From contig URSW01000066.1 in the NCBI GenBank assembly GCA_900550625.1, forward strand, positions 1 through 8,281: a stretch of DNA of 8,281 bases, read 5' to 3'. A program made the translations under genes and the position numbers. The notes beneath the pieces were generated by a model, which searched no databases, was not told the DNA's origin, and saw nothing but the letters and a program-made list of their open reading frames with translations. Positions 1-6,063 of this stretch are shown here, piece by piece; positions within the stretch are counted from its first letter, which is position 1; every line of letters begins with the position of its first letter. This stretch comes from an uncultured Eubacteriales bacterium (GTDB taxonomy: Bacteria > Bacillota > Clostridia > Oscillospirales > CAG-272).

Positions 1-1
1 A

Positions 2-430
2 GAAAAAGTATATACCGGAAATAAAAAGAAGTCGATAGGTGTAAAAATTTTCGGAAAAAAGAAAAATCTTTTCTCAAACAGTAGCATTAACTATACCAAA
101 TATGATAAAATAGAAAAGAACAGCCAGCTTACTTTTTTCGGAAGTGTTAAGGTCCCGATATGGCTGAACGTGCAGACGGACGCCGAATACGAATACCGTC
201 CGAAGATTTTGACCGAAAGCGAGGCTGCGGAAAAAGCGAAGATCGCTTTTTCGGACAGTGTGCGTGAGCTTCTCGAAGAAGGGGAGATAGTTTCTTCGGA
301 AACGGAAGAAAAACTTGAAGACGGTGTGTACCGGATGACGGGAAAAATCTATATAATAAAAAATATTGCCGTATGTTCGGAATTTACAGTGAACGACGGT
401 GAGATGAAAGGTTCGGCTAATGATCCGTAA
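2..430 (+). CDS. yqfD: Sporulation protein YqfD, C-terminal part (5' end outside window)
   Basis: The reading frame is open from the first bases of the window, so this is the last 142 residues of a longer protein; the family is about 400 residues long. YqfD proteins are membrane-associated sporulation proteins of endospore formers. They are encoded next to yqfC and phoH and expressed in the mother cell under sigma-E in Bacillus; their biochemical role is unresolved. What is visible fits the soluble C-terminal half: a lysine-rich stretch with V-K-I-F-G-K, a Y-D-K-I-E segment, a V-P-I-W-L-N strand around base 157, an E-S-E-A-A-E-K-A-K helix, and a final beta region ending near I-K-N-I-A-V. The usual N-terminal membrane segment lies outside the window. 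The GTG at 170 is an internal valine codon, not the start. Identification rests on family resemblance plus position directly before phoH. The stop overlaps the phoH start by 11 nt, which suggests translational coupling. Confidence 0.85.
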   Translation, partial: EKVYTGNKKKSIGVKIFGKKKNLFSNSSINYTKYDKIEKNSQLTFFGSVKVPIWLNVQTDAEYEYRPKILTESEAAEKAKIAFSDSVRELLEEGEIVSSETEEKLEDGVYRMTGKIYIIKNIAVCSEFTVNDGEMKGSANDP

Positions 431-1454
431 AATTTTCTCAGTTGAAAACTCCGAAATCACAGGCAGGATATTCGGCACGTTTGACAGCAATGCCGCGAAG
501 ATCGAAGAAGCGTTCGGAGTAAGAATATTCAACCGCTCGGCAGATGCCGGCGGTATGTCCTCCGACGGGATTCTTATTGAAGGCGAAAGCGAATCGGTCG
601 AAAAGGCATACGCGGTTATATCGTATCTTTACGGAATTGCTCGCAGAACGGATATTCCGGAACAGAGCGTAGATTATGCGATATCCATGATCGGAAACGG
701 AAAAAGCGAGGAGCTTGAGCAGCTCGACGGAGACACGGTTGCGGTTACGCTCAAAGGCAAACCGATAAAGCCGAAAACGGTCGGGCAAAAGAAGTACACC
801 GATAAAATAAAAAATTCCACTATAGTTTTCGGAATCGGTCCGGCTGGAACCGGAAAAACATATCTTGCAGTTGCAATGGCGGTGAAAGCACTGCGCGCCC
901 ATGAGGTTTCGCGGATTATTCTCACACGTCCCGCGGTCGAAGCGGGAGAACGTCTCGGCTTCCTGCCCGGAGATCTTCAGAGTAAAATAGACCCTTATCT
1001 GCGCCCGCTGTACGATGCGCTCTATGAGATGCTCGGACCGGAGAACTGCGCAAGGATGATCGAAAAGCTTACTATCGAGATCGCGCCTCTTGCCTATATG
1101 CGCGGACGTACACTTGACGAATCGTTTATAATCCTTGACGAAGCGCAGAACACGACCCCGGAGCAGATGAAAATGTTTCTTACCAGACTCGGCGCGGGGT
1201 CAAAGATTGTAGTGACGGGAGACCTTACGCAGACAGACCTTCCCGAGCGTGGTCAGAGCGGACTTGCACAAGCGGTGAAGGTACTTAAAAACGTCGACGG
1301 GATCGAGATACATGAGTTTGACGAGCACGATGTGGTTCGCCACCGCCTCGTACAAAAGATTGTTATGGCGTATGACAGATACGACCGAGAAAAGAAAATA
1401 AAACGGACGGGAGAAACGAAGACATACCGTCCTTCGGGAAGAACGGTGAAATAA
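420..1454 (+). CDS. phoH: PhoH-like ATPase (PhoH/YbeZ family)
   Basis: This is a 344-residue P-loop NTPase, a normal length for the family. The Walker A motif GPAGTGKT is at residues 140-147, followed by the PhoH signatures L-T-R-P-A-V-E-A-G-E (168-177) and L-G-F-L-P-G-D (179-185), M-R-G-R-T (227-231), Walker B F-I-I-L-D-E with A-Q-N (236-244), and V-T-G-D (265-268). Residues 1-75 look like the small KH-like N-terminal domain of this family, and residues 325-344 form a basic tail. Known family role: a cytoplasmic ATPase with helicase-like folds, linked genetically and physically to the endoribonuclease YbeY in rRNA and RNA metabolism. The name phoH comes from phosphate starvation in E. coli and does not prove that role here. 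The ATG at 420 has AAAGG at 407-411, 8 nt upstream. The gene starts inside yqfD and its TAA abuts the ybeY ATG. Confidence 0.97.
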   Translation: MIRKIFSVENSEITGRIFGTFDSNAAKIEEAFGVRIFNRSADAGGMSSDGILIEGESESVEKAYAVISYLYGIARRTDIPEQSVDYAISMIGNGKSEELEQLDGDTVAVTLKGKPIKPKTVGQKKYTDKIKNSTIVFGIGPAGTGKTYLAVAMAVKALRAHEVSRIILTRPAVEAGERLGFLPGDLQSKIDPYLRPLYDALYEMLGPENCARMIEKLTIEIAPLAYMRGRTLDESFIILDEAQNTTPEQMKMFLTRLGAGSKIVVTGDLTQTDLPERGQSGLAQAVKVLKNVDGIEIHEFDEHDVVRHRLVQKIVMAYDRYDREKKIKRTGETKTYRPSGRTVK

Positions 1455-1928
1455 ATGCTTACGATTGATTTTTGCGCCGAGCACTGTAAGGAAAACGACC
1501 TGCGGGAACTGTTCGGACTCATTTTCGCTTCTGCAGAATGCTCTCTTGAATTCATGGGTTTTATCCGCGATTGCGACATTTCCGTGACTGTGACGGATAA
1601 CATTCATATTCATGAGCTGAACCGCGAGTACCGTGGAGTTGACCGCCCTACCGACGTGCTTTCTTTTCCGATGTACTCTTTTACCGATGACGATATGCCG
1701 GAGGAAGGACCTGCTCCGGTCGTTCTCGGAGATATTGTTATATCGGCGGAGCGCGCAAAAGAGCAGGCTGTGGAATACGGACACAGCTTTCAGCGTGAGA
1801 TATCTTTTCTCACAGTTCACTCCGTTCTTCATTTACTCGGGTACGATCATGAAGTATCCGAGGAAGCGGAAAATGAAATGTTCTCACTTCAAGATAAGAT
1901 AATGGACAAGCTCGGGATACTGCGTTGA
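1455..1928 (+). CDS. ybeY: Endoribonuclease YbeY (16S rRNA maturation)
   Basis: This 157-residue protein is a typical YbeY, a zinc-dependent single-strand endoribonuclease needed for 16S rRNA 3'-end maturation and 70S quality control. The family metal site H-x3-H-x5-H is intact: H122, H126 and H132 in a segment reading H-S-V-L-H-L-L-G-Y-D-H. Upstream are the other family blocks: L-N-R-E-Y-R (55-60, with the conserved arginine), D-R-P-T-D-V-L-S-F (63-71) and L-G-D-I-V-I-S (91-97). The ATG follows the phoH stop without any gap (TAA then ATG). Only a weak GGGAAG lies about 13 nt upstream, so translation probably depends on ribosomes finishing phoH; this is an inference. The pairing with phoH matches the ybeZ-ybeY arrangement found across bacteria. 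Confidence 0.97.
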   Translation: MLTIDFCAEHCKENDLRELFGLIFASAECSLEFMGFIRDCDISVTVTDNIHIHELNREYRGVDRPTDVLSFPMYSFTDDDMPEEGPAPVVLGDIVISAERAKEQAVEYGHSFQREISFLTVHSVLHLLGYDHEVSEEAENEMFSLQDKIMDKLGILR

Positions 1929-1956
1929 GTTCCGGCAAAAGGAAAGGTTTTAACAT

Positions 1957-2847
1957 ATGACTAAGACAGCATTTATCGCAATAAGCGGCAGACCGAATGT
2001 GGGTAAATCCACTCTTATGAATGCGATTCTCGGCGAGAAGATTGCAATTGTCTCTTCAAAGCCACAGACTACAAGAAACAGAATAACCGGAATACTTACG
2101 GAAGGGGAAGAACAGTTTGTTTTCCTCGATACTCCCGGAGTGCATAAGGCGCGCACAAGACTCGGCGGATATATGAATAAATCCGCACGTCAGACTGTGG
2201 CGTCTGCCGATGCGGTTATGCTTATAGCGGAGGCGGGACGTTCTCCCGGAGATATCGAGCTTTCGGTTATAAATCAGATAAAGAAAAACTCTCTGCCGTC
2301 CATGCTTGTGCTCAATAAGATCGATCTTTGCAACCGCGAGGCGCTGGCAGAGTCAATTGCCGCATATGCGGCGGTTCATTCATTTGATGCCGTCGTTCCG
2401 GCAAGCGCAGTGAACTCTAAAAATGTATCTGTTGTTATTGAAGAAGCGAGACAGTTCCTTCACGAGGGACCGTTTATGTTTGACGAAGATGTTATTACCG
2501 ATCAGCCCGAACGCAAGATCGCTGCCGAGATCATACGCGAAAAACTTCTTAGGGTTCTTTCCGAGGAAATCCCTCACGGGACTGCGGTTATGATCGAGCA
2601 GTTTGAGGAGACTCCGGAACTTCTCAGAATACGCGCGGAGATATACTGCGAAAAGAATTCACATAAGGGAATAATCGTCGGGCGCGGCGGCCAGACACTG
2701 AAAAAGATCGGTACTTACGCGCGCGAGGATATGGAAGCCTTCTTCGGTGTCAAAGTATTTCTCGACCTTTGGGTGAAGGTCAAGGAAAATTGGCGCGACA
2801 GCGATGTCAGCCTTAACAATTTCGGCTTCAATCCGAAGGAAATCTGA
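1957..2847 (+). CDS. era: GTPase Era
   Basis: This 296-residue protein is a full-length Era, the GTPase that binds the 3' end of 16S rRNA and assists 30S subunit assembly. The G domain carries G1 GRPNVGKS (11-18), the switch I segment Q-T-T-R-N (37-41), G3 D-T-P-G (58-61), G4 N-K-I-D (120-123) and a G5-like S-A-V-N (150-153, where S-A-L-N or similar is more usual). The linker motif D-E-D-V-I-T-D-Q-P-E-R (176-186) leads into the C-terminal type II KH domain. That domain has K-G-I-I-V-G-R-G-G-Q at 237-246, containing the RNA-binding GxxG loop (242-245). The ATG at 1957 has an AAGGAAAGG-type site at about 1939-1947, well spaced. The ybeY-era spacing is 28 nt; dgkA and cdd, which lie between these genes in Bacillus, are absent. 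Confidence 0.98.
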   Translation: MTKTAFIAISGRPNVGKSTLMNAILGEKIAIVSSKPQTTRNRITGILTEGEEQFVFLDTPGVHKARTRLGGYMNKSARQTVASADAVMLIAEAGRSPGDIELSVINQIKKNSLPSMLVLNKIDLCNREALAESIAAYAAVHSFDAVVPASAVNSKNVSVVIEEARQFLHEGPFMFDEDVITDQPERKIAAEIIREKLLRVLSEEIPHGTAVMIEQFEETPELLRIRAEIYCEKNSHKGIIVGRGGQTLKKIGTYAREDMEAFFGVKVFLDLWVKVKENWRDSDVSLNNFGFNPKEI

Positions 2848-2874
2848 CGGCACGAACTGAAAGGACGGTGCGGA

Positions 2875-3666
2875 GTGGAGGAGATCATCGTTAACGGGCT
2901 TGTTGTCAGGGAAACCGATATCGGGGACTATGACAAATTGCTTACCGTTGTTACAAATGAGCTTGGAAAAATATATGTTACCGGAAAGGGCGTAAAAAGC
3001 CTTAAGAGCAAGCATATGCCTACGACACAGCCGTACACCTATAATACTTACGTTCTGAAAAAAAGAAAGTATTACTACATTGCGGACAGTGAACTCAAAG
3101 AGGCATTTTACGGTATACGCACGGATCTTGATGCCCTTGCGCTGGCGGCGTATGTGTGCGATATTTGCTGCGATCTTTCGATTGAAGGAAGCTCGGATGT
3201 TCCGCTCCTTCGGCTTACGCTGAATGCTTTATATGCTCTTTCCGAAGGCAAATATTCCAAGGCTGCGGTGAAAGCGGCTTTTGAGCTTAAAGCCCTCGCT
3301 CTTTCCGGACTTTGTCCGGATCTCGTTGCATGCTGCCGCTGCGGTAAATACGAGGGCAGCACAATGTATCTCGATGTCATGAACGGGCGGATCGTTTGTC
3401 CGGATTGCCGTGGGGATTACGAGAGGGAAAAAAGAAATTCCGACGAAGATGAAACTGCCGATATCTATCTGAAAATTTTACCGGATGTGCTTGAGGCGAT
3501 GAGGTACATAGTATATTCCGATCAAAGAAAGATGCTCGCATTTTCTTTGAATCCCGAATCTCTCGAAGAGCTTTCGTATGTGTGCGAAAAATATCTTGTG
3601 AATCAGATAGAGCACAGCTATTCATCTCTTGACTTTTATAAAAAAATTACGGAACAGGGTGGTTGA
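2875..3666 (+). CDS. recO: DNA repair protein RecO
   Basis: This 263-residue protein fits RecO, the recombination mediator that works with RecR (and RecF) to load RecA on SSB-coated single-stranded DNA and to anneal strands. The N-terminal OB-fold (about 1-80) shows the family opening: V-N-G-L-V-V-R-E-T-D-I-G-D-Y-D-K-L-L-T, then the strand G-K-I-Y-V-T-G-K-G-V. The central part is helical and leucine/alanine-rich. A four-cysteine zinc site is intact: C153-x2-C156 and C175-x2-C178. The start is GTG at 2875, supported by AAAGGA (2860-2865) about 9 nt upstream and by the fit of the N-terminus to the family; no ATG fits as well. The C-terminal stop lies one base before the mutS2 start. Position after era is the standard Firmicutes order. 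Confidence 0.95.
   Translation: MEEIIVNGLVVRETDIGDYDKLLTVVTNELGKIYVTGKGVKSLKSKHMPTTQPYTYNTYVLKKRKYYYIADSELKEAFYGIRTDLDALALAAYVCDICCDLSIEGSSDVPLLRLTLNALYALSEGKYSKAAVKAAFELKALALSGLCPDLVACCRCGKYEGSTMYLDVMNGRIVCPDCRGDYEREKRNSDEDETADIYLKILPDVLEAMRYIVYSDQRKMLAFSLNPESLEELSYVCEKYLVNQIEHSYSSLDFYKKITEQGG
3656..3662 (+). promoter_or_regulatory. Ribosome binding site deciding the mutS2 TTG start
   Basis: AGGGTGG lies 5 nt before the TTG at 3668 and inside the last codons of recO. It is the only purine-rich, anti-16S-like stretch near the beginning of the MutS2 frame. No comparable site precedes the alternative TTG at 3629, which would add 13 residues that do not resemble MutS2 N-termini. Confidence 0.65.
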
Positions 3667-3667
3667 T

Positions 3668-6037
3668 TTGAACAGGACACAAACTGCACTTGAATTTGAT
3701 AAAATAAAAAATATACTTGCCGAAGTTTGTCCGACCGATGGATCGAAGGAGCTTGCGATTTCCCTTGAGCCTTTTATATATGAGGATGAAGTGCGCAGAA
3801 GCCTTAAGCGGACAAGCGAAGCGAAAGAAATGATGACGACCAAAGGCATGCCGCCGTTCGGTCAGATAAAGGATATTCGCCCGATTCTCGACCGCGCGGA
3901 CAAGAACGCGGTTCTGACACTTCGTGAGCTTCTCGATGCGGCGAACGTACTCAGAACAACGCGCTCACTCGGAAATTACATCCGGGAAGGGCACGATCAG
4001 GCGGAGTACTCGATAAGAGAGATATTCGAACGCCTCATGCCGGAAAAACGTTTAGAGGACCGCATTTTCCGCTCCATAGTGAGCGAGGACATGGTTGCTG
4101 ATGACGCAAGCCCCGCACTTGCCGATATCCGGAGAAAAATAAAGCAGACCAATTCCTCGATAAAGGAAATGCTCCAGAAGTATGTTTCCGGAGCGTATTC
4201 AAAGTATCTTCAGGAGAATATTGTTACTCAGCGAAACGGTCGTTACGTTGTTCCGGTAAAGGCTGAGTACCGCAGCGAGGTTAGAGGTCTTGTCCACGAC
4301 ACTTCGGCTTCCGGCGCGACGCTGTTTATAGAGCCGATCGCAGTCATTGACGCGAATAACAAGCTCAGAGAGCTTGAGGCATCCGAGACGCACGAAATTG
4401 AGCGAATCCTTTACGATTTGTCCGCGTCGCTCTCCGCTTTTTCGGGTGAACTTCGGCTGAATTACGACAACATAACATTTCTTGCGTTTATTTTCGGCTG
4501 CGCACAGCTTTCGTTCAACATGGATGCACGGGAACCCGTGATAACTGAAGAGCGCGAGGCGTCGCTGATAAACGCGCGTCACCCGCTTATTCCCGCAAAG
4601 GATGTTGTGCCCGTTACGGTTCACCTCGGCGGCGAATATTCGATGCTCGTTATCACGGGCCCGAATACAGGCGGTAAGACCGTGTCGCTGAAAACGCTCG
4701 GACTTCTTTCCATGATGGCGCAGTCGGGACTTCATATCCCATGCAAAAGCGGATCGCAGATATGCGTATTTGATAAAATTTTCCCCGATATCGGAGACGA
4801 GCAGAGCATAGAACAGTCGCTCTCGACATTCTCCGCGCATATGACGAGCATAGTTTCGATACTTTCGGAAATGACACCGAAATCGCTTGTCCTCCTCGAC
4901 GAGCTAGGGGCGGGAACCGATCCCGTGGAAGGCGCTGCTCTCGCAACTGCGGTGCTTGAGCATATCCTTGCCTCCGGTGCCCTTTGTGCTGCAACTACGC
5001 ACTATGCCGAATTAAAGGCTTTTGCAATAGAAACCCCCGGAGTTATGAACGCTTCGTGCGAATTTGATATAAACACATTGAAGCCAACCTACAAACTTGT
5101 AATAGGCACTCCCGGAAAGTCAATGGCGTTTGCAATTTCAGAACATCTCGGACTTTCTTCAAAAATCATAGAACGTGCCAAAGCGCATGTCGATCCGGAA
5201 ACAAGGGAGTTTGAAAGAGTTATCGAAAAACTTGACAAATCGCGCTTTGAGCTTGATATCGAACGAGAAAATGCAAGAAAACTCCGTGCAGAACTAGAGA
5301 TCGAAAAAAGCAATACCGAAAAGATGCTTGACGAAAAGCTGAAAAAAAGCGAGCGTGAGGCGCAGGATATGATGAAAAAGGCGCGCACGATGCTTGAGGG
5401 TGCAAGGGCGAGCGTTGACTATATCTTTGCCGAGCTTGACGCGGTCAGAAAAGAAAAGGATTCGGCGGGTTTTTCGGATAAATACCAGAAGACAAAGCAG
5501 GATGTCAGAAGCAAGCTGCGCAAGCTTGACGATGAGATAAACCCCGTGGAATACAAGGACGACGGAGACTACGTTCTTCCTCGTCCTCTGAAAAACGGAG
5601 ACCGTGTCATTCACCGTGAATTCGGCACGGAGGGAACCGTTATCACTCCCGCCGATAAAAACGGCTACTGTATGGTGCAGATGGGCAGTTTGAAATCGCG
5701 TATAAGCGAAAAAAAGCTGAGACTTGACGAGAGCAAGAGCAAAGAAAAGAAGAAGGATACGAAATCCTCGGTCAGAGCGGTTGTCTGCAGAGATTTTAAA
5801 CCGCAGATCGACGTTCGCGGACAGACGGGAGATGATGCGTGGTTTATGGTGGACAACTATATAGACAGCGCAAATCTTGCCTCCGTCAAAACCGTGACGG
5901 TGCTTCACGGAAAGGGAACGGGAGCGCTCCGCAAAGCCCTTTGGGGATATTTCAAGAGCGATCCCCGAATTGCATCTTTTCGCGCCGGAGAATACGGCGA
6001 GGGAGACTACGGTGTTACCGTGCTGGAACTCAAATGA
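3668..6037 (+). CDS. mutS2: Endonuclease MutS2 (ATPase with Smr domain)
   Basis: With the TTG start at 3668 the protein has 789 residues, close to the usual MutS2 length, and opens with A-L-E-F-D-K-I-K, the family N-terminus. Order of parts: MutS core/lever helices (about 1-300), ABC-type ATPase with Walker A GPNTGGKT (331-338) and L-V-L-L-D-E-L-G-A-G-T-D-P (407-419), a highly charged coiled coil (about 510-620), a KOW-like beta segment starting near D-R-V-I-H (645), and a C-terminal Smr domain with D-V-R-G (715-718) and H-G-K-G-T-G (747-752). It lacks the MutS mismatch-recognition domain. Known for the family: suppression of recombination in some species, and in Bacillus recognition and rescue of collided ribosomes. 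The Smr D-V-R-G replaces the common L-D-L-R-G, a conservative change. One base separates it from the recO stop, implying coupled translation. Confidence 0.97.
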   Translation: MNRTQTALEFDKIKNILAEVCPTDGSKELAISLEPFIYEDEVRRSLKRTSEAKEMMTTKGMPPFGQIKDIRPILDRADKNAVLTLRELLDAANVLRTTRSLGNYIREGHDQAEYSIREIFERLMPEKRLEDRIFRSIVSEDMVADDASPALADIRRKIKQTNSSIKEMLQKYVSGAYSKYLQENIVTQRNGRYVVPVKAEYRSEVRGLVHDTSASGATLFIEPIAVIDANNKLRELEASETHEIERILYDLSASLSAFSGELRLNYDNITFLAFIFGCAQLSFNMDAREPVITEEREASLINARHPLIPAKDVVPVTVHLGGEYSMLVITGPNTGGKTVSLKTLGLLSMMAQSGLHIPCKSGSQICVFDKIFPDIGDEQSIEQSLSTFSAHMTSIVSILSEMTPKSLVLLDELGAGTDPVEGAALATAVLEHILASGALCAATTHYAELKAFAIETPGVMNASCEFDINTLKPTYKLVIGTPGKSMAFAISEHLGLSSKIIERAKAHVDPETREFERVIEKLDKSRFELDIERENARKLRAELEIEKSNTEKMLDEKLKKSEREAQDMMKKARTMLEGARASVDYIFAELDAVRKEKDSAGFSDKYQKTKQDVRSKLRKLDDEINPVEYKDDGDYVLPRPLKNGDRVIHREFGTEGTVITPADKNGYCMVQMGSLKSRISEKKLRLDESKSKEKKKDTKSSVRAVVCRDFKPQIDVRGQTGDDAWFMVDNYIDSANLASVKTVTVLHGKGTGALRKALWGYFKSDPRIASFRAGEYGEGDYGVTVLELK

Positions 6038-6063
6038 CAAAATGAATTTACGGGAGAAGAATC

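Noticed and set aside
352..357. TATAAT about 60 nt before phoH, inside yqfD
   Set aside because: The hexamer 17 nt upstream does not resemble TTGACA, and the nearest TTGAAG (315-320) is 31 nt away. The region is AT-rich lysine/isoleucine coding sequence.
170..430. A small separate gene starting at GTG 170
   Set aside because: The same frame is open upstream to the first bases of the window without a stop, and the upstream translation continues the YqfD-like sequence, so the GTG is an internal valine codon.
3040..3045. TATAAT hexamer inside recO
   Set aside because: There is no -35-like hexamer at suitable spacing and no gene start within a sensible distance that needs it.
5709..5716. dnaX-like slippery heptamer A-AAA-AAG in mutS2 (5710-5716), where a -1 shift would end at TGA 5725-5727 and yield MutS2 without the Smr domain
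   Set aside because: There is no clear downstream hairpin and no supporting upstream Shine-Dalgarno element. The same heptamer occurs by chance elsewhere (for example 55-61 in yqfD) because lysine codons are common here.
5294..6040. Long open frame on the minus strand (248 codons) opposite the 3' part of mutS2
   Set aside because: It is exactly opposite a strongly conserved gene, its translation shows no recognisable motif, and it has no convincing ribosome binding site or neighbour on that strand. Such frames arise from codon bias. The minus-strand frames at 4199-4840 and 1200-1832 were rejected on the same grounds.
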